From Symbiodinium natans (taxonomy: Eukaryota; Sar; Dinophyceae; Suessiales; Symbiodiniaceae): DNA of 64,000 nucleotides. Location of the stretch: positions 62,001 to 126,000 of the forward strand of contig CAJNDS010002349.1 of assembly GCA_905221605.1 (NCBI GenBank), in the 5' to 3' direction. Shown one piece after another: positions 24,857 to 35,634 of this stretch (the stretch's first letter is position 1; every line of letters begins with the position of its first letter). The position numbers and the translations under genes are program-made. The notes under the pieces are model-generated. The model saw only the letters and a program-made list of their open reading frames with translations. It was not told where the DNA came from and made no database searches.

Positions 24857-27800
24857 TCACCAGCCATAGCCTTTGCCATATCCTTTCCAAGGCGGGGCGA
24901 CCATCCCCATGCCCATCCATGGGTCATAGCCCCCGAAACTGCCTTTTCCATCCATTTCCCAAAAGTCCCAACCACTCCCCTTCCCCCAGGAGCCTTTGTC
25001 CCACCCTTTGCCACCATAGGACCCGACGTAGGTCATGGATTTCATCTGCTGCGCTTGCTGGCCGGCAGCGCCCAGGAGCATCACATCCTTTGCTGAAGGC
25101 CCCTTTCCTTCCTCGGCCACCTTGAATTTGCACTGGCCCCCTATGGGGCCGTAACCACCCGGAAGCTCCGACTTCAGCACGAAGATGTCCTGCTCAACCC
25201 TGAAACCCTTCAACCCGTGAACTCTTCCTGTCCCAACCCTTAAGAATAGTAGCTTCTTACCCCTTGAAGAGCATGTGGGACGCTCTGATTCTTTTTTTTT
25301 TGAGTCCGGGGGACTGTGGGAGTGCACTTTTTTGTGTTTTTTTTGCTTCATGAGGTTTGCCATGTTACACAACTCACTAATATAAATAAAAACGCCCAAC
25401 CCTAATAAATTCTGTAAGTCTACTTATCAAGTAGTGAATGTATAGAACCTAATAGACTGAGATTACCATGATTACAAATGTTGCTATTAGTTGGTGAATA
25501 TAGATTCCAAGTCTTGCTTATTGGGGGTGAATGCGTTATGAGGGTGGCTATTATGATTTCAAGTCTTGTATATCGGGATGGTGAATATAGATATCAAGTC
25601 TTGCTTATTGAGGGATGAGTGTAAGTTCCAAGTCTTGTTTATCAGGAAGTGAATGAGTTATTAGGGGAATAGTTACTTTTTATTAGTCTTGCTGATTGGT
25701 ATGGGGTGAATGCAGCTCTTCAGTATTGCTTTTTCGAGGGGGGTTGAATACGTGACTGGTGGACGAATACCTGGGTTGCATCAATATGGCTTTTGTGATT
25801 CAAAGACTTCACAAAGAAACACGTTGCATCGGAACACCGTGTTTTGTTCACAAAAAAACAGACTTTTAAAACAGAGTTCACACCTGCAACTCTATAAAAC
25901 AACGGTTTATCTGAGATGCATATACAAGCTATGGGAATGACCAATGAATGATTCCTGTGACTCAAAAAGCATGTAAACTTGCGAAGGTCGGCAAAAATAC
26001 ATGTAGGTGAATCTATGTCTATAGATGAAATGGAAATAAATCTCACAAACACCATGCCTATAATAAAGAGTCAACGATATTATTTAACGCCTCTAACAAC
26101 ACGAAACATCATTCTGGCAGCAATTTTACTGCATAGATTTCTCACAAAACCTCTAGCCAAAAAATGAAGCTATAGAAGCTAGGCTAGAATGGACTGGACT
26201 TTTTTTATAACATATACATTTAGCAAAGCAAGTACAAATTGTGCTTAAATTTTGAAGTGATACTGAAGAATCATTTTGAAAGACTATTCCTATAGTAGAC
26301 TTTTGCACAGCACTTTAGATGCGGCAAATAGTCTAGAGAGCCCTCTACTGCACTATTAACAATTTCCTAATAACTTATAAATCAATTCATAGGACAAAGA
26401 GCCTTAAACTCAGATATTATATATATATATATGTATATATAGTAATCATAATCATCATTTTTGTCGATGGGAATTTATTATCCCATCTTATCATACAAAT
26501 TTAGATATCTTGAATGATGAGTTTAAAAATGCTTAAAGCAAAATACTAGAAGTTCCAACAAATAACACGCTTGGAACTCTTACGGAAGCTCCTCTTAGTA
26601 AAGGGAACAAGATAAATTACAAGATATTTACGTATGGGCAAACTCTGCTAGATTTGACATACAATGCAAATTACCTCAAAAAATGGGCAAGTATAGAAGA
26701 TCTATATTAGAAGAAACAGCTAGAACAATAGCTAGCTTAGAAGTCATATTATTAAACCAACCCTGCATGAAGGAAAGCAAATATCAAGCCATAACGGTAG
26801 GCACCCTATGATACAAAGACTTTTCAATAAAGTCGCTTTGATTTTTATACATAGTGATTGTGGATTTTTCATAGCGCAGATTTTTATCACACCTGTCTCA
26901 CTGAAACACACTAGTCAGCAAAAGCTTTCGCAAAATATGAGCACCGTGTGGTCTTGCTTGTGGGGGGGGGGGGAAATCCATCATCGGAAGGTTGTCCCAG
27001 TAGCTGTCCTTCATTTTTCCGGAAGCGGCACGCGCGAGGTATTCTACTGGAGACTTCCGGAAGCCCCGCGCTGGAGAATCGAAAAACCAAAAAAACAAAA
27101 CAACAAAAAACAATCAAAAATCCAGGACTCCTGTAGATTGGGCCCTGGATGGAAGAGTCCAGAAAACTTGTAAAAAACTCAGAAAACTAGGAAAAAGGCA
27201 AAAAACACGAAAAAAAACCAAAAATAAAACAACAATTTTCAAGGACTCTTGCAGATTGGGCCCTGGATGGAAGAGTCCCTGGAAATTGATTTTTTTGGTG
27301 TTTTCGAGTTTTTCCGAGTGTGTGCATTTTTTCTAGTTTTCCTCGAAAAAACCAAAAAAAACCAATTTTCCAGGACTCCTGCAAATTGGGCCCTGGATGG
27401 AAGAGTCCCTGGAAATTGGTTTTTTTTGGTTTTTTTGGTTTTTTCGTTTTTTTTTGGTTTTTTCGAGTTTTTGCATTCTTTTCTAGTTTTCCGAGTTTTT
27501 GTAAAGTTTTTTTCTAGTTTTCTGCGTTTTTTCGTATGAAAAGCATGTATCGTGTAAGGAAAAATGGCCAAAAAGCGCACTCCCACGGTCCCCCGTTTTG
27601 CCGTGAACTCTTCCTGTCCCAACCCTTAAGAATAGTAGCTTCTTACCCCTTGAAGAGCATGTGGGACGCTCTGATTCTTTTTTTTTTTATCCACATAGCC
27701 CCAAAGTATCAGCGCACCGCCGTGGCCTTGCTTATAGCCTTGCCGGCCTTCGGCGCGGCCTTGCTTGTAGCCTTGCCGGCCGCCTTCGGTGCGGCCTTGC

Positions 27801-30800
27801 CCTTAGCCCCTGCAGTCTCATGCGTCCACCGCTTACTTTTGTCGAGCAGCACCTGCCGAGTCGCCTCTGGGAGCTGCGAAAACTTGAAGAAGATGACCGG
27901 GAAGTTCTTGGCTAGATGCCATCCTTTGCCGAAGACCCAAGTTGGCGTCTGTCCTTTTGCGGGCAACACGGATGCCGGTCGGACGTAGCACGTGGCCCCG
28001 AAGGAGTCGGACCAAATCAACCACACGTCGTCCTTATCGCTCATCTGGGCGATAAGGCGCCACGTGTCCCTTTCCCAACTGGAGTTCATATCAGCGGTCG
28101 TCTTTTCTGCCACAACCGCGCCTGGCCGGTACCGGCACAAGTTCTCTCGTAGTTGCCTCAGAGAGAGTGGCCCTGACTCGAAAAACGACTTGGTGACATA
28201 GCTGTCTTGTTGCTTATATGGCCGCCACTCTCGCTGCACATGCGCAAAGAACTGGGACAGGACCTGCGACTTGTCATCGTAGACCTCTTGTGACGATTCT
28301 CCAGCAGCTGTGATATAGCCAGTGAGTTTCCATGGCTTCAACTCACCCATGCTGTGGAAGGTTTCTTCGCACATCTTCACGACGCTCATGTCCGCCACCC
28401 ATCTTGCCTCCACTAGTTCTCGAACGGTGAGCTTCGCTCCAGTTTCATGGTGCAGTTTCTGGTAACGGCTAGCTGCATCGAGCACGTTGTGCACCCAGTC
28501 CGTACGGAGACTAGTGCGGCCGATCTTCAAGACGGTGCTGCCAGTATCGCTGACCAGCCGCCAGGCGTGGAACACCCCGGTACCGTTCTCAGCATTCTGC
28601 TCCTTTGCCCATGCTAGGATCAGCTTGACTCTGTAGACCAAGACATCAGCGTCGTCCAGGAACCCATATACGAGGCTGTGCAGATGCCTCAGTCGCATCG
28701 TCAACTCATCTGTGCACCCTGTTTGACCCCATTCCGTCCTGAATCGGGCCAGCCTCTTCTTGTCAAGCTGGAAGTGCTTCGGATTCTGCGCCTCGACGGC
28801 TAGGCGCATGTCCATCTCCACGGTCTCTGCGGGTGACAAATCCTCCTCATCGATATCACCCTCGAAAGCTCCGTCAGAAGACCCGACCGTCCCCGCCTCC
28901 TCGTCGTTGTCTTGGAGTTTGCCCGCGAGAAGCATGCATACATGGGCAGACAGGAAGCCCACGGGCCAGGTCTGCACCTTACAGACCTTTCCGCCAGAGA
29001 TCCGTGAGTACTATGAATGGATCTTCACTACGCCCAGGTCTACGCGAGCCTGGAAAGAGCAGGTGACAAAGCTCCGTCAGATGGACCCCGCCAAAGAGAC
29101 CGCGCTCCAGCAGTTCCTTGCCACAGGCCCAACGGACGAGCAGCTGCTACAGAAGTTCAACGACCTTCTTTCCAGGCTCCAAAACACCCTAAAACACCCT
29201 AAAACACCCTAAGACACCCTAAAACACCCTAAAACACCGAAACCCAGGCTCCGCCGCGGTGTTTTAGGGTGTCTTAGGGTGTCTTAGGGTGTCTTAGGGT
29301 GTTTTAGGGTGTTTTAGGGTGTTTTGGAGCCTGGAAAGAAGGTCGTTGAACTTCTGTAGCAGCTGCTCGTCCGTTGGGCCTGTGGCAAGGAACTGCTGGA
29401 GCGCGGTCTCTTTGGCGGGGTCCATCTGACGGAGCTTTGTCACCTGCTCTTTCCAGGCTCGCGTAGACCTGGGCGTAGTGAAGATCCATTCATAGTACTC
29501 ACGGATCTCTGGCGGAAAGGTCTGTAAGGTGCAGACCTGGCCCGTGGGCTTCCTGTCTGCCCATGTATGCATGCTTCTCGCGGGCAAACTCCAAGACAAC
29601 GACGAGGAGGCGGGGACGGTCGGGTCTTCTGACGGAGCTTTCGAGGGTGATATCGATGAGGAGGCGGAGACGATCGGGTCTTCTAGCCTCTGCAGTCGAT
29701 CTCTGTGCCAGCGTTTCTGCGCTGATACTGTCAATTGCTTCAGCTGCGGTGGGGTGCTTACATGTAGTTCTGGTCGTAGAGCTCGCTGCTTCTTCCGTGG
29801 AGGGGTGTGAGGCTCCTGCAAACACCCATCCTGTGAGCTGAGGGGCTCCAACAGGTGGAGGGCGGCGGAGCCTAGCTGAGCCTTCTTGTCCTGGACAGGG
29901 GCACGTTGTCCCGGGCAATCAAAAGAGTCTTCATGCTGGTCGATGTCCTGTGTGGTTAGTGGCTTCAAGGGCGTTGGTGGCGCCGAGGGGCTCGGCTCCG
30001 CCGCCCTCCACCTCTCCAACAGCTCCGCCGCTGCTTCAAGGTCCTTTTGCGTCTGTGTCCCGGGACTCCGCTGCCACGACGCCACTCTCTCTTCATGGGT
30101 TTCCTTCTCTTCCTCTGGCGGGGCGGCCATGGCCCTCACCGAGGCCTGTCTAGTCCTGTAAGCCTAAGCCCTTGGAGGTTTGGGCCTTGACGTGTCTCAA
30201 GCGGAGAAACTGGCTTACGGCAGAACAGACAAAATACCAAAAGAAATATATAACAGTACAGCAGTAGTAGTAGTAGTAGTAGTAGTAGAAGATGTCCTTG
30301 CCAAGGAAGGCCTCGCAAGTGATGAAGCCATAGCCTCAGAAGCGACAGCCGAGTCTGCAATCCACGCGCGCCTGACGGAAGCCTCTCAGGCCGGTGCCTT
30401 TGTGAGGGTTGAAGCTCTTGATTTGCCCGAAGTAACTGAGCTCTTCTGGAGGTGCCAGGATGCTCACATTGGTGGCCTGTTCTCAGGGATACTTTTTGTC
30501 CCAAGGCTACCTCACACTGAGCAACGACCCTTTCCCATGGCCTGGGAGCCCTTCTCAGACTGCGTCACCTCGAACTGAACCTGGTGCCCCTTCGAAGGAC
30601 AGCAGCCTTTCAGATCCTTCTTGTTCACGAAGGTATCTTGTCCATTACACTCGATGAAACCCCAACCTTACTGTCAGCGTCTCGCAAGGCTTGGCAGCTT
30701 AGTGTGCACAGTCTCGCACTGCAGGGTAACAATACTTCAGCATAAATCACCTTGCCGCCAGGGTGCCCTTGTGAGGGTTGTAAGACTTGATGGTGCCAGT

Positions 30801-30806
30801 CAGCAT
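24857..30806 (-). CDS. cold-shock-domain protein with a 5.1-kb intron
   Basis: Exons 30767-30806, 30542-30666, 30398-30476, 30297-30334 and 24857-25189 join in phase to a 204-residue protein with two cold-shock domains and a Gly/Lys/Trp-rich tail. Domain 1 has TGTIKSYNPHKG, GWGFIECNGQD and EKGSQA; domain 2 has GQIKSFNPHKG, GYGFITCEAF, then, across the long intron, DIFVLKSELP and GKGPSAKDV. Such proteins bind single-stranded nucleic acid and act as RNA chaperones. Intron donors are GC, GC, GC and, for the long one, GA. Both edges of the long intron carry the same 9 bases, GACATCTTC (30288-30296 and 25181-25189). Alternative: the last exon belongs to a separate broken copy; exact phase and domain complementarity argue against this. 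Intron positions differ from its two paralogues downstream, except the first. Confidence 0.75.
25215..25300. repeat. 86-bp direct repeat, left copy
   Basis: Apparently identical to 27601-27686, ending in a T-run. It flanks the AT-rich element on its outer left side. Confidence 0.9.
25307..27594. mobile_element. putative 2.3-kb AT-rich element with terminal inverted repeats
   Basis: The left end at 25307 (CGGGGGACTGTGGGAGTGCA) is matched in reverse complement at 27570-27594 (GCGCACTCCCACGGTCCCCC), about 25 bp with two mismatches. The interior to about 26930 is strikingly AT-rich compared with the rest of the window and has no convincing coding frame, so this would be a non-autonomous element. 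The 86-bp direct repeats lie just outside. A classic short target duplication was not seen; the duplication could instead reflect recombination. Confidence 0.55.
27114..27420. repeat. three foldback units GGACTC...GAGTCC
   Basis: Three copies (about 27121-27164, 27238-27283, 27361-27417), each an imperfect hairpin: AATTTTCCAGGACTC, a loop with TTGGGCCCTGGATGG, then GAGTCCCTGGAAATT. They are separated by A- and T-rich spacers. Confidence 0.85.
27601..27686. repeat. 86-bp direct repeat, right copy
   Basis: Partner of 25215-25300, immediately outside the right inverted end of the AT-rich element. Confidence 0.9.
27709..28977 (-). CDS. unknown ORF with Lys/Ala-rich tail
   Basis: The open frame is 422 codons. 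The first ~45 residues are antisense to the palindrome arm described below and probably not original; a more natural start is the Met near 28811 (MDMRLAVEAQ). The body is well-mixed, protein-like sequence with no domain I recognise. The last ~35 residues repeat GKAAPKA/GKATSKA, resembling the basic tails of linker-histone-like proteins, but that is composition only. It lies inside the proposed 5.1-kb intron on the same strand as the host gene. It may be coding remains of a mobile element. Confidence 0.55.
   Translation of the reverse strand: MQTWPVGFLSAHVCMLLAGKLQDNDEEAGTVGSSDGAFEGDIDEEDLSPAETVEMDMRLAVEAQNPKHFQLDKKRLARFRTEWGQTGCTDELTMRLRHLHSLVYGFLDDADVLVYRVKLILAWAKEQNAENGTGVFHAWRLVSDTGSTVLKIGRTSLRTDWVHNVLDAASRYQKLHHETGAKLTVRELVEARWVADMSVVKMCEETFHSMGELKPWKLTGYITAAGESSQEVYDDKSQVLSQFFAHVQREWRPYKQQDSYVTKSFFESGPLSLRQLRENLCRYRPGAVVAEKTTADMNSSWERDTWRLIAQMSDKDDVWLIWSDSFGATCYVRPASVLPAKGQTPTWVFGKGWHLAKNFPVIFFKFSQLPEATRQVLLDKSKRWTHETAGAKGKAAPKAAGKATSKAAPKAGKAISKATAVR
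28842..29664. repeat. near-perfect inverted repeat (palindrome), ~395-bp arms
   Basis: Left arm about 28842-29239, right arm about 29257-29664, with a loop of about 17 bp. The arms encode the same ~120 residues on opposite strands (motif FPPEIREYYEWIFTTP). The inner ends are tandem decamers AAAACACCCT and their complement, differing by one unit between arms. Confidence 0.93.
29294..30139 (-). CDS. unknown Pro/Gln-rich ORF running into the palindrome
   Basis: The open frame is 281 codons from Met at 30139. The N-terminal part is acidic and Pro-rich (PPEEEKETHEE). Then comes an internal near-duplication (EDPIVSASSS and EDPTVPASSS), then a well-folded-looking segment (FPPEIREYYEWIF, EQVTKLRQMDPAKE, TDEQLLQKFNDLL) that is repeated inverted in the left arm. 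No known domain. It could be the amino half of the protein whose carboxy half is the ORF at 27709-28811, separated by the palindromic rearrangement. Confidence 0.5.
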   Translation of the reverse strand: MRAMAAPPEEEKETHEERVASWQRSPGTQTQKDLEAAAELLERWRAAEPSPSAPPTPLKPLTTQDIDQHEDSFDCPGQRAPVQDKKAQLGSAALHLLEPLSSQDGCLQEPHTPPRKKQRALRPELHVSTPPQLKQLTVSAQKRWHRDRLQRLEDPIVSASSSISPSKAPSEDPTVPASSSLSWSLPARSMHTWADRKPTGQVCTLQTFPPEIREYYEWIFTTPRSTRAWKEQVTKLRQMDPAKETALQQFLATGPTDEQLLQKFNDLLSRLQNTLKHPKTP

Positions 30807-31106
30807 GGCTTGAAAAGAAGGCTTAGCCTACCCAGATCTACACACAGCGTCTGGGTGGCGTTGCAGCGGCCTAAACAGCGCTTGAAACATCTGGAGCCCA
30901 ACGGCAAGGAGGCATCGAAAAGGGTGCAGACTCCAGCAGACTGCAACTGGCAGCGTTGAGGAGTGTGCCTGATTTATCGCTGAGGGCGGATGCAATCACC
31001 ATTGGCTGCTTTTCGACCGCACGTGCGCTTAGGCTGTACCGGTGTTCGCCAACGACTATACTACATACTACTACATTTTGCACTTCCTGGAATACTCGCA
31101 GTGCGG

Positions 31107-32027
31107 TCACTTGCCCCAACCCTTGCCCCAGCCTTTACCCCAGTCCATGAAGGGCATGGCGTAGGCATAACTCCCAGCAGCTCCCAGCAGCTGGACCTGC
31201 TTCGCCGCAGGGCCCTTTTCTTCCTTGGCGACCTTGAACTTGCAATGGCCGCCCTCGGGGCCAAAACCTGGAGGCAGGTGTTCAAGCACTAACGGCAGCA
31301 AAAGGTTATGAAAAGAACGCTGCGCTTTGCGTCGCTGCGCTCATACCTGCCTTGCGGGAGCTCCGACTTTAAAAGAAATACATCTTGTTCAGGGAAAGCT
31401 TCGCAGGCAATGAAACCATACCCCTTGACCTCAGCGCAACCATCAATACGACAGGCAATCCAGCTTGCAGTCAAACTGACGCTTTTCTGAGACATGCACG
31501 GCATTAAAGCGTTTGATTTCGCCAAAGTAGGACGCCTGATGCGATGGCCGAGCTGAGAAGAACGGGTCAATTCAACGAACTGAAATGACACCGACTGAAG
31601 ATGAACAACTCCCCCTCCATACTCCTTCGCAACTGGTGCCTCATCGGTGGACACCTGCACTGTGACCTCTGTGGCCACGGTGCCCTTGTCGGAGTTCTCC
31701 ACTTTGAAGGTTACCGGATCGCCAGCCTGCGACAGAACAGCTGTAGAATCCTGCAAATGACGAGGGCCTGGCAGCTACGGAAGAGGAGGAAAGACAAAAT
31801 ACAAACGCAAGGTCTGAAGAGCGGAATATCTGACAGGGTGCTGATGGACATTGCCCCTTCAGTTCCTTCTTGTGAAGGAAACTGTCTTGACCGTTGCACT
31901 CCACGAAGCCCCAACCTCAAAGAACTGGACACAACTAAGGGAAAGCATTTCAGCATGTGTGATCGTTGGATCTTGCAAGCAGGTCACCCTTGTGGGGGTT
32001 GTAGGACTTCACCGTTCCTGTCTGCAT
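31107..32027 (-). CDS. cold-shock-domain protein, paralogue 2
   Basis: Six exons, 31988-32027, 31842-31915, 31631-31726, 31500-31535, 31351-31429 and 31107-31267, give exactly 162 codons (161 residues plus stop). Domain 1: TGTVKSYNPHKG, GWGFVECNGQD, GDPVTFKVE, NSDKGTVATEV. Domain 2: YFGEIKRFN, GYGFIACEAF, QDVFLLKSEL, EGGHCKFKV, EKGPAAKQV. It ends in a short GKGWGKGWGK tail. Likely a small RNA-binding protein. Intron donors in order are GT, GC, GC, GT, GC, all with AG acceptors; introns are 70-115 bp. Every junction is supported by conservation against the paralogue at 36002-37188, which has the same five intron positions and the same donor type at each. Confidence 0.88.
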
Positions 32028-32852
32028 CAGGCCGCGCCAGAAAAGGGCTGCGCCGGAAGAGCAGTGGGGCCCCAGCGATACTCGAGCCCAAACGACATGC
32101 CACGAACGAGTTCTGTCAAGGGTACGGACGCTCACACCAGCGAAAGGCCGGCAAGGCAACTCCCCAAAGGCCCACATGGTAATTATCTGACCCCAACAAG
32201 TCAGCTCTCGGGCCAATGCTGTGGCGAATCTGGACCTCCACGGCATTGCCTGCAGCAGCAGCACTTCGGCACAAGTGACACTTGCAGAATGGCGGTGCCC
32301 TGAGAAGCCTAGGGTACCATACGTTGCCAAGCATACGGTGTCCTGAATGCCGACCATACCCGATGCATTGACTTTTGGACAGCCTTCCACGAAACCATGT
32401 CAACTTCAACGTCTGCGTGACCTCCTGCTATCGGAACCCCCCCTCGCAAACCCAGCCAGCGATACTGCCATGACCTGCCTGTGAGATACTGATCTGCACC
32501 TACTGGGTCGTGGGTGCGGTTTGTTGGCCCCTTCACTGGCTACCCGTTACAAAGGTTGCTGTCGCAGGTCTGTCTCGGCAAAGGCGCTAGAAGGCTCCCA
32601 CCGGGTACCTGTGGCGGCCACTTAATGATGCGCGCTGCGCATTCGCATGAGCCTGCGCGGGCGCGCGCAGGAAGCATTCTGACGATAGGCACAGCGACAT
32701 GAATCTTTCAAACCCCAAACATGAAATTCAGCCATCAGTCAGATTTCACTGCCTTCTCAGCTGTTTCCACACTTTGTCTCAACCATTCTCAACCCAACAG
32801 TAACGGCAACAAGAGAAACAACGAAAAGAAATCCTCATAGATGAAACAACGA

Positions 32853-32889
<37 letters not shown>

Positions 32890-33397
32890 CTGATGGTGAT
32901 GCTGATGATGATGATGCTGATGATGATGCTGATGATGCTGATGCTGATGCTGATGATGACGATGATGATGATGATGAGCAACAACATAGAGCAAGACCAG
33001 CAACCGCCCCAACCACAGCACTGCCAGCAGCGGCAGCACACACTGTGGCTTCAGTAGCGAGTTGCTCTGCCTCTCAATGTTCCATCAGACGGTCGATGCG
33101 AGAGCGGCTAACGATCACAAGCGGACGTGAAGGAGATGCTGAACCCTAAAGATTTAAGCGTTGAAGGGCGCGTGCTTGCTTGTGCTGTTCGGATGATTCG
33201 AAGCAAAGGGCATACTACACGGCTCTTTACCTGTAATTAATCGCCGACTTTCGCCAAACGACCCAATGGGTCCCAATGTTGCAATGATCAGATGGTCGGC
33301 CCGTGCTTTGGGGAGCTGGCCGTGCGCTCCATTGGGCGCTAAATTTTTCAGCAACAGCACCAGCCACACAACAGCGCGGCTTCCGTAGCAGTACAAG
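32028..33397. other. intergenic region
   Basis: No convincing coding frame. It includes the GAT array at 32852-32978. Confidence 0.4.
32852..32978. repeat. (GAT)n triplet array with GCT interruptions
   Basis: About 42 ATG/GAT triplets, partly GCTGAT. It encodes Asp, Met or His runs in translation, none believed real. Confidence 0.95.
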
Positions 33398-33857
33398 TTC
33401 GACCCGGGCCTGGATGCTAACGATCAGGGGCGGAGATACATGGAGATGCCGAAACCGTCTTGAAACTCGAGCTTGCAGTTGGGCTGGGGTGCTTGTCATA
33501 GTCGTCCCGGCAGTACGGGGGATCTTTCCTGTTAGTCGCCATCCTCGAACTGAGGTTCATGTCCCAACATGCCATGTTTGCTCTTTGTTAATGAGCTGAG
33601 TAGCTGCTGCAATCAGTCAGTCCTTTCGGAGATGAACGCGCGCTCACTTGGATGTCTTGTCACCAGAAATCGAGGCAGGTGCAGCGCTCGGAGGCCCAGC
33701 GACATGTGTTGGACAATTTTTGTGATTCGAGCCGTCTGGTCACAGCGAGCCTCCTCCGTAGAATTTACCACAAAGTTTGGCGATCCCTTCTCAAAAGAGG
33801 AATGAGCAAAACGTAGCTCAGGCCTTGGCCCCTGGTGAGACTATTCTACAAGCACAC
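33398..33857. repeat. dispersed duplicated segment, copy 2
   Basis: Partner of 24070-24545. It ends exactly where the zinc-binding exon at 33858 begins. Confidence 0.8.
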
Positions 33858-34823
33858 CTTGCTGGGCGTGCCAACAAGAGCAAGTGTGGTGATAAGGACA
33901 CCACTCTGCGGCGCTCAGCTTAGCTTGCCCACAGATTCCCCGTTCTGGATCTGAACGAGGAGCCTTGCAATTTTGCTCACGGCACGGATGCTTCAACAGG
34001 GTGTCAGCTGTCAAGGAAGATTCCATCAACTTCAGCCGGCTGCAGTAGTCGTCACTGCACTTGAAAGCAACAAGGCCGAGCAAACGCGTCGTGCCGACCA
34101 TGAACAGGCATGGATCGGCATGGTGGGTGCAGCCAAGCGGCTGTTGATTCGTCAGCAGCAATTGCTGCATCTCCGAACTAAGTCGATCAACCTGTGGCAG
34201 TTCACAGCATGTCAACTTGATCCGCAACTATGAGCAAGGCACACAAACTCAACAACCACTCCGCCCTGCACTCCGAAATCACATTCTCCTACTCGACACT
34301 CCATGCACACGAAGCGCAGCACACCAGCAAAGCGTGGTACTTGGACCCTTGCCTGCTCGTGCAGGAGCTTGCTCTCTTCGGCCATGAATTTAATTTCATC
34401 CTCCCACTGTGTTCCACCACATTGCTCACACGCACCCGTTCATGCAGTCGTTCATACCACACTCTCGCAACAAAAAAACGTCCTGCAGCAGTTGAATACT
34501 TTGCTCTGCTGTAGCCTGACACGCTGGCGTGATCTCCAATAGTGTGCTGATGTACGTGCCAGCGTACCAACGTGTACCAAATCATACCAACTTTTTTCAA
34601 GAGAAAGTGCCTCTGAAAACTTGGGCTCACTCTGCTCCAAAGCCTGCGAAACAGAATACTAGCAAATATCGGGAAATTCGGCTTGCTCATACTGGCCGGT
34701 CAAGAGGCCACTCACGGATGCCTCCTGTACGGCCTTCTGCAAGTCGCCACTTGCCCATGCATTTGTCAGTCGTTCGCGTACAAGGGCGCGCAGCTGACTC
34801 ATGCTCAGTCGACCCACGTCAAG
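33858..34823 (-). CDS. probable zinc-binding protein, partial exon set
   Basis: Three exons read well on minus. 34716-34823 (36 codons; helical, LRALVRERLTNAW) ends at a textbook GTGAGT donor. 34293-34424 (44 codons) has a Cys pair at each end (QCGG ... VCMEC) and the motif EEIKF-like KFMAEESKLLHEQ. 33858-34191 (111 codons) is rich in Cys/His (CREQNC, GICGQ, EWCPYHHTCSCW). The last two join in phase, giving paired Cys motifs that look like zinc ligands. At least one exon between the first two is probably missing, and the 3' end after the GT donor at 33857 was not found. Role unknown; no named domain is claimed. Confidence 0.5.
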
Positions 34824-35457
34824 CTCACAGCCTCGGCGCTTGAAGTGACATTGGAGCTGGTGGGGGGCATGGATGAGCATCGTCCCTGTTGGAGTGACTG
34901 TGGCACCCACCGAGTTTCTCGGCGGCCGCCCGCACATCTGCATGCAGGGCTGGGCTGGTTTTGTGCCCATCCCCGCAAGGTCGACCTCAGCACTTTCACC
35001 ACTGTGCTTTGCTAACGTGCTCGCCGGTGCCAAGGGACCACCGTGCATCCTTTTTGTCGCGACATGTTACAGTGTTACGACTAAGGGCCCGAGCCAAAGC
35101 AGTGCGGGTCCAGCTCACAAGTGCAAGCAGGAGAACAGAACAGGTTCTGACAGGCTACATGGCACAAACACATCCCAAGACAGCTTCTCCGACATGTTGT
35201 ACTTGGATTCTGAAGCTGGTGTCAACAAGATGCGGCTTCAGTCCTGCAGAATCTCCTCCAAGACTCCGTTCCTGCTGGCCTTGAATAGGACCTGCACACG
35301 CAAGACACTCCAACTTCGGCGCCACATGACGCACTTGCAGGGCAGCCGCGCCGTCTGTAAACGAATCCGAGATTCATCCTTGCATCCACACGTGGTCACA
35401 CTATGTCACACTGCTGGAGCTCAGAGGCCGAGACTTCCAAGAAGGCGATTTATCTAA

Positions 35458-35634
35458 GGTGCGTGCTTCTCGCGACTGCACAGCTGCATTTGTGGAAGCC
35501 TGTGCTGGCGCTGCCGCCTCTGGCTGGACTTCAGCTGCCTGTGTCTGTGTTGCGGCTTCCGCCAGTGGAGGTTCCGTGGGCTCAGCGGGCACGGCTGGAT
35601 CGGGGGTTTGGTGGTCGCTGCCAGCTCTGCTGCT
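35458..35634 (-). CDS. candidate Ala/Pro/Glu-rich exon
   Basis: Low-complexity but codon-like frame (AVPAEPTEPPLAEAATQTQ). It could be the N-terminal disordered part of the zinc-binding gene just downstream. Borders are approximate. Confidence 0.35.

Noticed and set aside
27709-28977. Calling the Lys/Ala-rich ORF a histone-like protein
   Set aside because: Only the last ~35 residues are histone-tail-like in composition; the body shows no globular histone or HU motif.
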